This document shows, piece by piece, positions 38,547-52,064 of a stretch of 64,000 nt of DNA. The position numbers were made by a program, and so were the translations under genes. The DNA lies in assembly GCA_026874595.1 (NCBI GenBank), contig CM049322.1, positions 23,657,400 through 23,721,399 of the forward strand, written 5' to 3'. How positions within the stretch are numbered: the stretch's first letter is position 1; each line of letters starts with the position of its first letter. The stretch comes from Sipunculus nudus (Eukaryota; Annelida; Sipuncula; Golfingiida; Sipunculidae). The notes under the pieces were generated by a model, which was given only the letters and a program-made list of their open reading frames with translations, ran no database searches and was not told where the DNA came from.

Positions 38547-41025
38547 ATATCTGCATCAATCCCTGTTACCCTGTAATATCATATTGGCAACCTGAATGCA
38601 CATCTTGCTGTGGTTCAGGTTAGTCTTGTATTGAAATAGTGAACAAAAACAGAAGTTGAATGTTTCCATGTTTAGCTGACCTTTTGAAATAAGCTTGTTA
38701 CAAAATTATTTATAACAACTTCACTATGTATTTTGTTCTGGCCTAAGATTTGGGTCATTTCAATATTTTTTTTATTGAAGATATGAGTGATGGTTTTGTT
38801 GGAGAGACAGAGATGCATGTACACCGTGTTTACTCTGACATCCAGTGTTACCTGTAGGTAGGTGACAGGTGTGTACTGCAGTGACAGAAGGTACTAACAG
38901 ATCACACTAACCACAAAACAGCCAGTCAACATGCTGGTCCTCCAGTCACACCGGCCCACCTGGCTGGCTTGGACAGGTAGCTGGTACTCCACTTGCAGTA
39001 AACCAGGCATGATCTGACCTGACCTCTTTTTCTTGCTGCTTGTCTGGTACATGGTGTGCATGGTACCATGGCTTACAAATCACTAGCACATTACCCCTCA
39101 ACAATATCCCCATTTCTGGCTTTCTGGACATCTTGGCTTGAATTTATCATGATTAGACTGCACTATTATCAGGTCAGTGTATTCATGCTCAGGACTACAA
39201 TATGGTCAATTGAGAGAATTTTTTTTTAACTTCCAAAAGATGCAAGGTTGAACACCTTCATAATCCTACCTACATAAACACTGGGAATATACATCAGAAA
39301 CAGTGCCCCTGTTTACATGTAACACCATGTGCCTGTCTGGTGTCTTTAGAAAACAATTTCAAATTAAATGTTTTATTCCAAAAGAAAGATTTTGATTTGA
39401 AAATCCATGACAGTTAACATCAGCCTGAGCTTAATACTTCTTTTGTCATGGCCCTGATACAGGGTGGCTTTTCAGCAACAAATGAGGGAACCAAACAGGC
39501 TGACCACCACTGGTGAAGCAGAACTGCTACAGATTCCCATCAGTGTGTCTAATACAGCAACACAGCAGCATTACGATGCTGGCTCCGCCTACCACTCCAG
39601 CTTCCGCATTCCACAAGCCTCAACCAGTGGGAGAAAGAGAGAGAAAAAAAAGCGGTGGCATCCATAACACAGTCCCAGCAGACATAATCAGACCCACAGC
39701 CAAGCCTGCTTTTTTTAAGCTTTATCTGCGGTGAATATAAAACATGCAAGCCTGACGCCTACATGGCCAAATGAAATGACGTTGGGTCTAAACCCTGATG
39801 TATCGCCACCGCAGTTAGTGACATGAACTTTCCTGGCATGATCTGGAGCTGCCCGTGACTTGCAAAATATTAAGTGTAACATGTAGGGAATCCTGTCTGG
39901 GACATTTTTAATGGCGGGATTACAGTCTGTGCACTGGAGCCAGTAGGCCATGTGTAGCCCTGGATGCCAGGTCATCAGAAAACACTAGCCACGTTTTCCC
40001 AATGCATGTAAACCCTGAAAATTAGGCTTCTGGCCACCACTGATTTTGATATTAAGTATTTGGTCTTGTGTGCGTGTCTGTATGCATGTCTCTCTGACTG
40101 TGACACAGACATATGTAGGGATGGGACTAAAATAAAGACAACTGTACAAGCACTCTGAACAACATGCACAGACTTGATAACACTGTCAATATGATGCTGT
40201 GGGGTAAGCTGCTTTATAAACAACGTCCAGCACAACAATCCAGTTCAGCCTGGGATTAGGAAGCAGGTGAACATAGGCCATGTTCTACTGTATCAGTAGA
40301 GAAGTGACCTGTAACCAGGACAACCAGCGTGTGACTGTGGGTCTGCTAGTAGGTCTCATTTATTACCAGTCACTGGTGCGTTCATGTATGGTTGTCCACA
40401 GAACAGGTGAATGAAGCGTCCCTTTACACACAGCAATATAACATGGCAATATGACGGGCACCACAGTGATAGATCTGATTTGTTTTACCAGCACTCCCAT
40501 CTTAATGTGATCAAACAGAGAACACATGCTGAACTACAAGTCTCCTGTTGGGGAGATCTGATTGGACATTTTCCTTGTTCCATTAGTGTCACCAGAGGGC
40601 AGCTGCTGTCACAAACAAGAGATGGGAGTACATCTAGTGAGCTGCAGACTTGTTTTGACAGGTGTACACTGGTCATCACTTCTGACTGACATATCCAAAT
40701 GTACCTAACAAAAAGTGGTACTTGAACATTTATGGTTTTAGTTATTATGTGCATGTTTAAGGGCTGGCGATAAGAATTTTTTTCATATCGATTAACGGCT
40801 TGGTTTTGGCCAACTATTATAAGTAATAACGATAGGCTACAGAGTCACTCAGTAAAGTTTGACTGAAATGCACACAAAAAGTTTCGTTGTAATTCCTGTG
40901 GTTCCAGTGGGCGATAATAATGGAAGTTTACCCATGTCTCACTTTAAATTTAATGTTGTAAACATGCAACAAAGAAAGCATGTTAATAGGGTGCAAAATA
41001 TGTCTGTCATATGTTTTGTGAACCC
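38547..41025. other. Non-coding sequence with two unrecognised frames near 39.5 kb
   Basis: At 39460 the plus strand has GGTGGCTTTTCAG|CAACAAATG, a fair acceptor, followed by open frames in two phases (to 39667 and to 39734), one rich in Lys/Arg at its end (GRKREKKKRW). Neither is recognisable, and a frame is also open on the opposite strand, so I do not call an exon. The rest is AT-rich unique sequence. Confidence 0.35.
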
Positions 41026-41465
41026 TGACATCATCAAATATGTGTGGCTTTTGCCAGAGAATTTAATTCAGGTTTGAAACTCTATTGGTAAATATTTACA
41101 ATGAGTTCCATGAAAATCAATTCATAAGGTTTTTGGTAAGCCATCACAGCAATGCCAAATTCTGGTTACCTCTGACCTCATTAAATATGCATGGATTTTG
41201 CTGGGGGTCAAACTTAACAAGAAATCATATTGGTTAATGTTTCTCAAAGTTTCATCAAAGTCCATTATATTCCTGGTAAGTTATCGCAGCGACACCATTA
41301 AGTAGCCTGGTGTAACTCTGACCACAATAGATTATATATTTGTGGATTTTGCCTAGAATCAAACTCAGGCCAGGTAATCTATTGGTAGGTAGTGATTGTG
41401 AGTTTCATGAAAATCTATCAAAGCCCTGGTAAGTTATCACATCAACACCTAAAGTTAACAGACAG
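41026..41465 (+). repeat. ~146-bp degenerate tandem repeat, 3 copies
   Basis: Units start CTGACATCATCAAATATGTG (41026), CTGACCTCATTAAATATGCA (41172) and CTGACCACAATAGATTATAT (41317), and share ATGAAAATC and GGTAAGTTATCGCAGC-type text. A short CAGACAGACTGACTG tail follows. The period is nearly the same as the array at 10925-11965, so this may be a decayed relative of such elements. Confidence 0.8.
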
Positions 41466-41692
41466 ACTGACTGTGGGTAAACCATAACATGTCCTGTCTA
41501 AAAGAATGAGAATTGTCAAGGAATTCTAGGAATTGGGTTCATTTCATGAGATAATTCTTGGTAGCCTCTCTGATTATCCTATTGGACCACCTATATCTAC
41601 TGATATATATATCCACATATTGATTAATTGTGCCAGTCCTAGTGTTTACACATAACTAAATGCAGATTAGGCCAAAAAAAAACTAGAATATC

Positions 41693-42413
41693 AGTAGAAG
41701 CTGACAAAAGCCCTCAGCCAAAAGAACAGTGTTTAGAGGTGGTAACAGTAACAAGTACCAAATATCTGTTCTCACATGGATGTATATCTGTACATGTCTC
41801 AGTTATAAATTTAAAATGGAGAGGTATGTACCATGATTCATAACAATCCACCAAATGCTTCCTGAAAAAAATAAGCTTCTAAGTTTTATTCTATTATAAG
41901 CTCTGTGACCTTGAAAAGTAGGTCAAGGTCACCAATCTTCGAACAAGACCGTAATTTTGTTGATTTACATCTTCACCAAAGAAATAAAATTCCTATTGTG
42001 AATCCTTTTAGAGATATACCGCTCACAAGACCAAAGTTGAAAAATCCTAGAAAAATTCATTAAAAATCAGAAATTGTAGGTGGCGCCCCCAAACTTGTGT
42101 AGCAGCTACAGACTATCAGTCCCATTAATCATAGTAAGTTTTGTGAAAATCCACCAAATGGTTCCTGAGTAATAAGCATCTAAGTGTTTTTCTAGAATCA
42201 GCTCTAAAATGTAGAAACATAGGTCAAGGTCACCCATCTTCGAACTTGACCAAGATTTTGTTGATATACATCTTTACCGAGGAAATAAAATTCTGACGGT
42301 GAATCCTTTTCAAGATATCCCGCTTACAAGGTAAAGTTAAGGGACGCCGGACAGATGGACGGACGGACAGCTTGGGTGACCACAATAGCCCATCAGCCTA
42401 AGGGCTGAGGGCT
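41693..42413 (-). mobile_element. Non-autonomous Helitron/pearl-like element, inverted relative of 16743-17424
   Basis: Read on the minus strand: hairpin AGCCCTCAG...CTGATGGGCT (42413 downward), (GTCC)n, two diverged units with GACCTTGACC and TTTATTTC text, and a 3' end GATATTCTAG at 41693 followed by TTTT. It aligns with 16743-17424 across its length, which fixes both ends. No protein is encoded. Confidence 0.8.
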
Positions 42414-44281
42414 AATAAAAGGTATGGTTCTCAGGCACCGCCCGCATCAATTTTAAACCCTCGCATCAAAAATTTTTATTTTGATTTTCCAAAGTAAGTT
42501 ACCAATTTTGAGCTACAGCCACTCAGATATTTCTTTCAAGAAGATAAAATCATACATTTTCCTTTGTTGTGTAGTACTTTCACTTATTTAGCAAAATAAA
42601 TCTGTTATTATCATGCTTTTCCCTTATCATTTGACATTTTTATCGAAACATACCAAAAAATTAAAAATAAAAAAGCCACCCACCCGCATCGATTTCTGAA
42701 AAAAAATGCCTGAGAACCATACCTTTTTTTTTATTTTGGCCTTACTACTACACAATTCTGGTTGCCAATATGATTTGTATTTTTTTATTAATGTTAGTAT
42801 ATATACTTTGCTCCATCTGTCTGTAATCAAGTTATGTTTACCCTAAACAGTGAAACTCGCCTGATGACCACCCCACTGCCACGATTATCCCGCTAAGGTG
42901 ACCACTTTTTATGGTCCCAGACTAATATAAATCACAATTATAACCTCCCATTAATATGACCACCCAGCCTACAAGACCAGCTGCAGCTGGTGCACACATG
43001 CAAGATTTCACTGTATTCATCCTGAAATTGTATCACTTTCAAATTGCACAGGATAAAACTCCTACAAACACACACACGCACACAATGAACATATACAGAG
43101 CCATCATATCAAACCATGAGATAGCAAAGCATTTGTGTTTCTTCTGACCTATGGCCATGTGATAAGCTAAAGATGTTATAGAGTACATCTGAGCTCAACA
43201 TTTTGGTCAATTATTTAATCCTAATGTACAATAAACCACACTTTCATTGACTGACAACCTACTTTATCAGTTTACCTTTATAAGAACGCTACCTGATATT
43301 CTTTATTCATCTAGTCCTTTTGACACAGTGCATGTTATGTCTGTATTGCTTTTGTTTTGTGTGCTGAACTCCAAACACAAGCCAGACAAAAGACTTACCA
43401 CACATACACAGTGTACAGTGTCTATGTACCTCCTGTCAGCTCCTGACTCACTGTCAACACTCATGCTATTTTTAGACAGTTTTCTTTCATGGACTGCCCA
43501 GAAAATCCAGAAATAAAGCAAGGTTGCTGAGGAAAATTCATCACATTCAGTAACCTGTTTTACAGATAGACAATGACTTTGGAGCCAGACCAGGGGATGA
43601 TAACAGCGATCATGCCATGGTATTGGCTGATGTTTAAATGATTTGTGGATGCAACATTTGCAACCACCACAAATCTCTTTGGAAATTGGAAGGGACTTCT
43701 CAAACAATGAATATAGACTTATGTTTATATCACTGTGATGGTATCTGTTCTCTGCAGGTGCCAGCATATCCAAGCTTGGTCAATATACTTATGATCAGAT
43801 AAACAAAACAAGTCTGGGGTCTCCTGCTAAGTATTAAAAAGCCTTGCCAGGGTTAACCCACATATATATATATATACCTTCAAAGGTGAAACAAGTGCAC
43901 CGCAGGTCAGCCAGGACAGTTACCTACTGTCTCCTGCACACCAGGTAGTGTAAAAACAGTGTGACATACTTCCACCCAGACATAACCCCTCCACTGACAA
44001 TATGCCTCTGCCCTCTCACAGACCACTTCAGTATTTCACTGCCAGGCTCAAGTGTTTTGTGTAAATAATATGTGAGCTCTGGAATCTAAGTACAAATACA
44101 GTCACACACAAGTGTGTATCACACAGTACATGTAATGTTATTAAATGGCTGCTATTGTTTGGATGGACTACAGTCCTGGTAACTTCAGGACAAATCCCTG
44201 TTTCTTTTGTTGAATGCTTAATAACTTAACAATACACTTATAGATTCCTGGTGAAGCTGAATATCAGTCAACTAATTCCCA
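42414..44281. other. Non-coding sequence
   Basis: At 42845-42985 the text CAGTGAAACTCGCCTGATGA, then CCACGATTATCCCGCTAAGG with repeated TGACCAC resembles one end of a pogo/Tigger-type element, but no partner end is visible. The minus-strand 156-codon frame at 43303-43773 is unrecognised. A short (AT)n is at 43862-43876. Confidence 0.4.
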
Positions 44282-44590
44282 GTGACCATCACTCCGCTCA
44301 AGCTGACCATCACAGTCACATTACTCCAGCTGACCATCACAGTCACATTACTCCAGCTGACCATCACAGTCACACAATTCCAGCTGACCATCACAGTCAC
44401 ATTACTCCAGCTGACCATCACAGTCACACAACTCCAGCTGACCACCACAGTCACATTACTCCAGCTGAGCATCACAGTCACATTACTCCAGCTGACCATC
44501 ACAGTCACATTACTCCAGCTGACCATCACAGTCACACAACTCCAGCTGACCACCACAGTCCGCAACTCCAGCTGACCATCACAGTCACAT
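44282..44590. repeat. 27-bp minisatellite (AGCTGACCATCACAGTCACATTACTCC)n, about 11 copies
   Basis: Eleven or so units of AGCTGACCATCACAGTCACA plus ATTACTCC/CAACTCC/CAATTCC. Variants alternate in a way that suggests a higher-order pattern of two to three units. Frames are open on both strands because 27 is divisible by three (for example ADHHSHITP repeated on the plus strand), but there is no upstream coding context, so I do not call a protein. Confidence 0.95.
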
Positions 44591-47500
44591 AACATATCAT
44601 AATTTTAGGATATTATGTATATTCTGAAAGTTTGAAATGATGAACTGATGTCAACCAACTGTATAATATGAAAATCTCAATTAAGTTTTAAACACTGACC
44701 AAGGGGAATGGTCCCTACTCCTTTTTTAAGCATTCCTGTCAAAAATTATGAGAAGTTGTGTTAGATGGTTATAAATCTAATATCAGACACATTTTTCTTG
44801 CTTCTTTTCTGACCAGTGATCACATCAATACAGACAAAGTACCCTGTGCTAATAATTACCCAAAGTTTATTTATGTATTTGGTTCCTATGGAAAAACTGC
44901 ACACAAGGAAGTTACAGGACACTTGTCCTAATGAATACATGTTCCTCATTTCACAATAATTTTCATAAATATTTATATGAGAAGTGACTACCAACAGGCC
45001 AGTGAACCAGACGAGCAAATCACTGCTGAGTCAAAACCATGTAACTCTAACACAGACCTGTATAAATTATTGCTGTAACAATGCAAAAACCCACTGACAT
45101 GATGAAGGAAGCTCAGCCAGTAATATCATCCAGTAATTAATAACTTTTACAGTAACCATCCAGAACTGTTTATTTGTGTACTCTGTGGCCATTAATAACA
45201 TCGCTGTAACATGTCATCACATGCACACAGTGGATCACTAGGATACTAAGTCCCGGTGCATCCAGGATACACATGATCCAAACATTTTGGTTTGATTACA
45301 TAAGTGACAGTAATTGCAATCAGCAGCTTTTTTAGGTGTACAGTACACTGTCCCACCATGTTTAAATACTGTGCGTGTTGGGTCCTGTTACCTTCAAAAA
45401 CACAGCCATGGAAAACAAGTGCCTTCACTTGTACATTGGCTCTTTTTGATTTTCTGTCCAACAATCTGTTTCCATACTATAAAAATAATTCTATAATGAA
45501 TTAATAACAGTTTATGTATATAAAGCAAATAAGGAAATGACCAACCCCCCTTGCCCCCAAAAAGCCAGCAAACCACAAGGTCAAATTGTCATTCACATAA
45601 CACCAGCACACACATACAGGTGGTGCATTCTGTTCAGTGACAAGGATATCCTTCCTGGCGGGTCCATTCAAACATTTTAACTGAGAGTGACACTGACCCC
45701 TTTCCCCAATGCTACAGTTTAAGTAGCATCTGTTCAGTCATTGCCCAGCTTAACTGGCATTGACACCTGACCTGGGTGACCCTAGGCCAGGTATCTATGG
45801 GGGCAATTCCTGGGTCATTTAGAGGTGTACAGAATACCATGCACCAGCTGCTGTTGGTCATGGAGTACACTACGTTTCAACGTTTCTGCGTCAGCTCTTG
45901 TGCCTTAATCGTATTGGTATGAGGCCTGAGCTATTTCTGCAACAGATAGTTCAAACATGTCACCATTGATTATTCCTTGGATCATCCTCACAGGAGACTA
46001 GACACCAATCAATGATACACGTGCTACATCCCCTCTCCTGCTAGTGTCCCACCATGAACACAAATCATTAACCATCCAAGCCTTATACACTCACCAATCC
46101 GATCCATGTAATTTCATGGATTTGTGAAATATTGCAACACCTGAGAACAACTGAACATAAAAAGTTAAACAACCATTGTTTAAACAGACCTATTTCTTTT
46201 TTTTCTTATCATGTGAATATAACATTTTTTCTATATATATACAAGAGGATCTGGTGTGTGCTTTACTGGTTCATGTTCTCATCAGGTTGTTGCAAATTAT
46301 AAAGTGTATTTTGATAGCTACTGTATCTCATAATGTAATTAGACACAGTTTAACTGTTTAATATATACTCGTGTAAATAAAGAATGAACTCCAATACTCT
46401 CACCCATTTTGAAAAGACTGAAAAATCTAGGACACATATGATGGGTAATTGAGAGACATGGGGCACCGCCCCTCTGTAATTCTACCCAGTTAGTACCTGC
46501 TCCCTGCATCAACAGTCAACCACTGTGTGGGTAAGCTTGTACTCACTCCAACAGGGACCACCTCACCCTGTGACAAATGTATCATACACCAAGAGGAACC
46601 ATGAAGACCACTACATTGAATTTACACACTCAGTGACCGCCCTGGACACAAACATAACACTCAATGTAATGGTGAATCCTTATACACAAACAGGCATCAT
46701 GTGATGAAATCAACACTGTAGTGACTGGTTTGTTCCTGCTACACTCCTGTGCAGTACTACACTGATATTTATCTCTGGTGAACGAGGTATAGGACTGACT
46801 GGAGCTACCGACTTTCATTGTACTGTACATACAGTTACTTTTGTAACTGTCACCTCCAGTAACATTCACCTCATTAGTTAAATAAAATAAAGAACAGGCT
46901 GGGAAAAACACTGGTACAATAAGCAGACTGGCAAGAACCTGAAATAATGCTGCTGATTAATTAATTCTTAGAAGAATTACCAATCTGGATGGTTAAACAT
47001 GGATATGATAAAATTAACTACACATTATTTGATAACTACACATACAATAACTAGTTTTTTCTTACCCCAACAATACTGACATACAACAAGTTGCTGTACT
47101 CAAGCTTAGCTGTGATCTTATCTACAGGTTTATGTTATTATATATACAGCAGTCAATGAAATTAGTAGTGGACCACCAGAATTCGCCAGTGAAAAATCCT
47201 GCTCAATTTCTGTCCCATATCATTACATCCAATCATGAATGGATGTCTCTAATCATGTCAAAACCTGTTACAGTTAAACCTGCTACCAGTACAATTTTTA
47301 TATTATATCCTAGCCACCGGAGGCTCAGCAGTACACAAGCCCTGAATTCAGATAGTATTTACACACATGACGTGGGAGAATTTATATGAAAATGAACAAA
47401 TTTTTAAGCAAGCCAGCTGATCAAACTTGTGATTATGTTTTTAATCAAAGATACGCGACCTGATGACCAGGGACTTTAACCATGCCAAGAAAACACAGTA

Positions 47501-50333
47501 ACAACACCAAGACAACAACAATAGGACTGGACATGACAGAATCATAACTCCTTTTACACCAATAACCCCATCCTGAAGTATACAACTTAACAGGAATATG
47601 TGTTAATCAGACAGCTAGCTGGAAATAGCCAGTTAGGTCCTGCATATTCTTTGTCATAAAGAGTTCAAAGGAAAAAGTCAGTTAGTATATTTTTCAATGT
47701 AGGTAAGATGTTGAAATCAATAACACACATTAAGGAATGTAAATGTTCAATAATGTAAAATTCAAATACTGTTAGTAAGTATGACAACTTGTCATCCTGA
47801 TCTATGGCCAGAAATGGTGGCTCTGTATATAACACACACACACACACACACATTTGTTTACTACAGTCATTCCCCACCAGCGCAGCTACTACTGAGCCAG
47901 ACACAGCTTGAACATTTGAAGAATCCTGAAATCAATACTAGCAGACTTGTGAACCTACAGACTATAATGGTAAACCATTCACCTTGAAATTAACCCATAA
48001 AAATAGCCTCTTGTCATATCACTGAAAATACAAACCTATGGTTTGGCATGCTGGCAATAGACTGGTTCCATTCATCCAGAAGGAAGCCGTAAAACCCAAG
48101 GTCTCATCCATCAACACGTTTTTAGCCGGTAGCCATGACAACATGTAATCAAAACATAATCAGAGCTTCTTTCTCAGCAAAGAAAATGGAGAGGCCTTAC
48201 TAGAAGCGTCATTCAGCCTATACTGATGTCATCACAACTGTTTGTCGTTCTCAATCAGATGTTATGTCATTAGTATACACAGTCACATATAAACATGTGG
48301 CATACAGTGAATCACAGAGACAGCAGTAACTCCAAGTATTTATTATCAAGCACACTCCTTGTATGTCTGCACTCTCAGTCTCTGCATGTGCTGACTGTTA
48401 TCCAATCATGTCATGATATTGTATTCCTTGACATGTCTTGTATACCAATTTCTCTCAACCGCCTTTGCACCTTGAGTAAAACAGGACTGTATCTTTTTAT
48501 ATCACTCTAGGTTATGATTTTGATCAATTCTTGTTGCTACAAATTGTTATTTTTTAACATACAAAAAGTAAAATCCAGAGAGACTGCCTCCTGGAAGAGC
48601 TTCACTGTGTCACGGTACTTGATTGTACCGAGTGTTCCATGACGTGTAACTACCTTCCCCTGTGTAGATATAAACTGTGACCTGGTGCCTCCCACGGCTT
48701 CACCTTACTTTACATGCACCTAGTGATTCCCTCAGGTTCCTCTGAATGCCCCAGGTACACACAACACACCTCCAGTGCACTTCATACCAAGTTCTTACTC
48801 TACCGTAGCTGAGTGCACAGCTCCAAAGTACAGACCGGCTAAGCTAACTGCTTACACCTCACAGTTACCAGCAAGTTAAAAAACAATGCCCTCAATAATA
48901 TTATATCTGCAGTGCTCTGGCGTAATTGAAGTCACTGGCCCTGGAGTACGCAGCCGTAGCAGGTGAGCTACAGAGGCACCGCCCACATCTGATGTAACTT
49001 ATAAAAGAGTGTGAAGAAAAGCTTTGCTGAGTGCCAGGTTCAGTATACCATCAGTGATCACCCCACAGGTCAGGGACTGACCTTCTGTACACAGACACCA
49101 ACGGGTCAGCCTGGGTGGTCATCATGGAAGCAGGCCTGCTATCTGTGTGTGTGGCTGACAATCAACCTGGCTAGACTCTTGTGTCTGCCTACAAACTGGC
49201 ACAGGATCAATAGTTCCCATACATGGATCCCAGCTCTCTGGTCTGGGCCACATGCAAACACTGCACCAAAACAAAATGCCCCATTGGCTTGAGCCATACA
49301 TTATGTAAATAATATGCTTGACCTACTTCCTACTGGCCAATCATGTACCATAACCCCATGCAGGTACCTATGCAAATGATTATATGCACATACTTTACTC
49401 CCGGCAGCCAATCACAGAACCCCGCCCACAGTGGATGTAAACAAGCAGTTATTCTGTAATGTTTGGTAGGCTATGTGGTCTTATAAATGGACTATGTGCT
49501 ATGGTGGGCTGGATTGCTACAGAAATAGAATTCACTGTCTCAAAGAAAAGCTCAATCTTCTAGAATGGGAAACCAGTTCCACACAGAAAGTGTCAGAATG
49601 ACCATTAAACATAGAGACAGCAGAGATATTTACCAGTACATAATGTGAGGAGTGCTCTATCTCTTTGTCACGCCACCTCCATTCTTTCCCAGAAACAATC
49701 TAAAACAGCAGGAGCTGCCACCAGGAGTGTTTACAATACAATTACAATCACACTAATTATTTCACTCCTCCTTATTTGATTCATGGACAATACCAGCACA
49801 GCACTTTACAGGGGTTACACTGTGTTTGGAATGGTATTTACCTGGTGCCATATATGATGTGATCCTGTTACAGGAAAATCTAACAACTGACCAATTATAT
49901 TCTTGAATATAGATAACATTAGTTATTTGTAAAATTTACCAGGTACGGTGCCCCTCAGTGATTAGTTGAATTAGTGACATGGATACCCTGAAGGGCTTTA
50001 CCTAATCCCTGATAAGATTAAAGTAAATTTTACATCATAAAAGATGCACATCCCTGTGAGGGCAAACACTAGTTACAATCATGTTGCCGAGATATGTATG
50101 TGTCAACAAAAATGCATAAAATGATACCAAGCATGGATTTAAAGTTTGAAATTGTATTTATAACCACCTGTGCAAATCCATCACCTTTCCCATAATCAGT
50201 AAATATAGCTGACTCACTGTATATAACATCACTGAATAATGTGTTCAACTTCAGTTAATGAAATTATTTAAAATTGCTGTTTATATTTTATTGTGTTACT
50301 GACTTTAACCCTAATAATATATACAGTAGAACG
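44591..50333. other. Non-coding sequence, possible promoter-like patch near 49 kb
   Basis: Mostly unique AT-rich sequence with (AC)n at 47832-47852. Short frames at 45246-45464 (-), 46630-46911 (-) and 49011-49292 (+) are unrecognised. Base composition is more balanced from about 48600 to 49450 (see the CCAAT/GC-box entry). Confidence 0.4.
49401..49436 (-). promoter_or_regulatory. CCAAT box and GC box pair (weak promoter candidate)
   Basis: CAGCCAATCACAGAACCCCG and CCCACAGTGG put a CCAAT box and a GGGCGGGG box (minus strand) within about 20 bp, in a patch with GC boxes also at 48980 (CACCGCCCAC) and another CCAAT near 49340. Such clusters mark TATA-less promoters, and a minus-strand promoter here would suit non-coding first exons of the minus-strand gene. 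Evidence is by motif only. Confidence 0.2.
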
Positions 50334-51250
50334 CCTGTATTACGGTCACCATCGGGACTGGATGAAAGTGGCCTTAATATAGGAGTGGAGGGTTATACAT
50401 GACTTGACCAGGATAGGGGGTTAAAATGTAACACGAAACCAAGTTCAAATCTTTATACAATCAACAAAATAAACGTATATACAGAGTATTAGTATAATTA
50501 CTGTTATCAATAAAAAGAATAAAATATTTACTTATTGTCTTTTATTGGTCGCCATAATAGTCAAAGTGATTTGGACAGAGTATGTGTAACATTTTATGCA
50601 TGTAACAATGTTTATTTTGCGTTCATAATTATTCATGTATTAGTAAACTGTGCAATGTTTGCCGCACTGTTTTCTTTAGATGTACGTGTTCACAACGACA
50701 TTAAAGAGAGTTTAAAGATCCACAGCCTAAAGTTTTTCTGATGACATATTCATCAGGACCCGCTGGTTGTCATTCTTTAATTAAATGACAAACACCCTGA
50801 TTAAGATCCAGCTCGAACGGCTGATTCCCAAACGTACACGCAGATGGGGACACATGCCTCATACTAGAGTGCAAACTAATGAGGCCGAGTTGGGTGGTAC
50901 GACGCTGGCTACGTGTCAAACAACTCATGCAGCCACAGTGGAGTGGTTACCTTTATCCAGGCACAGACTGGAATATTTGAGAGCGGACACTTGTGTAATG
51001 ATATTAGGTCAGAAGTGGCCGCTCGATTTGTTGAGCCCATGTCACGGAGTCACTGCCCCTGACCGTAATTGAGGAGTTTCCCGGCCTGCGAGACCGACAG
51101 ACCTGGCCATAATACAGAATAGAGGAGTGACCGTAATTGACAACAAAATGATTATGAAATATAAGTGTCGAAAATTCGGGACCGGAAAATCGGACCGTTA
51201 TAGACGTATTGACCGTTATTGAGGCGTGGCCATTAGCAGGTGTTCTACTG
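50334..51250. mobile_element. pogo/Tigger-like non-autonomous DNA transposon
   Basis: The left TIR CAGTAGAACGCCTGTATTAC and right TIR, read inverted, CAGTAGAACACCTGCTAATG are flanked by TA on both sides (50332-50333, 51251-51252). CAGTRGAAC termini and TA duplications are typical of pogo/Tigger members of the Tc1/mariner group. GACCGTTAT-type motifs repeat in the subterminal DNA. The interior frames (50535-50741 and 50785-51072, plus) show no transposase motif I recognise. Confidence 0.85.
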
Positions 51251-51719
51251 TATATGTAATTTTAAATATGTCAATACCATGAAATCTGGCTATCCATCTC
51301 CATTTTTTTAATGAAGATGACACCACACAGATCAATGGTATTGCTTTTCAATCACAAAATAATTCAAGAAAGCAAGGATCACATCGCTCGGACAGCACAT
51401 TTCAAATCAATCAAAACAACTGTAATTGACAAATTAGGCCTTTTCAATATATTTCAATATATATTATTACAGACAACCAGACAGAAGATGAGTATATGAA
51501 TATACAATACTACAGCTATACACACATCTTAACAGTCACTGTAAACTTACAGCCCACCTCTTTCAAAATCTCTAATGAACAGTGCATCTCACACAGCAGT
51601 TACTGAAGTGCAAGTGTTGTAATTAAGAATTAAAAAAGCATCCGATATGGGGACGCAAACCCTGCGCGGAAGACAGTGGTATAGAATTTTGATTAAACCT
51701 GTGTTATTCCTTGGAGCTT

Positions 51720-52025
51720 TTTACTGAATATTTTTAAAAATGCCCTGGACATTGTGGTATTGCTGTACTTGACTATAAACACAACAACCATGCACCCTCC
51801 CCCATGATGTATGTTGGTTTATGGACATGTTTCTGGGAACGCACGTGGCATGACGTCATTACTGCCTGTGACGTAAAGGTTCACGCTTGACAGCCATATG
51901 GTCACATGCAACAAGTGCAAGTAGTAAAATGTGTTATAACAATCCATAAAACACTCATTCAAGGGTAATTTACGCTTGGATTTCCACCAAAATTTAACAC
52001 CATGGACAATTTCACAATACCAACC
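51720..52025 (+). repeat. Dispersed repeat, forward member of an inverted pair
   Basis: From ACTGAATATTTTTAAAAATG, then CCCTGGACATTGTGG to CAATTTCACAAT it aligns with the minus strand of 62245-62578, with many substitutions and small gaps. Shared landmarks are GTACTTGACTATAAACA, the CCATATGG...ACATGCAACAAGTGCAAGT core and AAAACACTCATTCA. No frame is conserved between the two, so it is a non-coding repeat family. It is followed by (AC)n at 52049-52064. Confidence 0.85.
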
Positions 52026-52064
52026 TATCTGATAAATTTCATACACCCACACACACACACACAC

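Noticed and set aside
39464-39734. Plus-strand exon with a Lys/Arg-rich end after TGGCTTTTCAG
   Set aside because: Two frames and the opposite strand are all open, none is recognisable, and no partner exon is found. Kept only as a note.
43303-43773. 156-codon minus-strand frame rich in Cys and His
   Set aside because: No ordered Cys/His spacing of a zinc finger, no domain, and a plus-strand frame overlaps it. Treated as chance.
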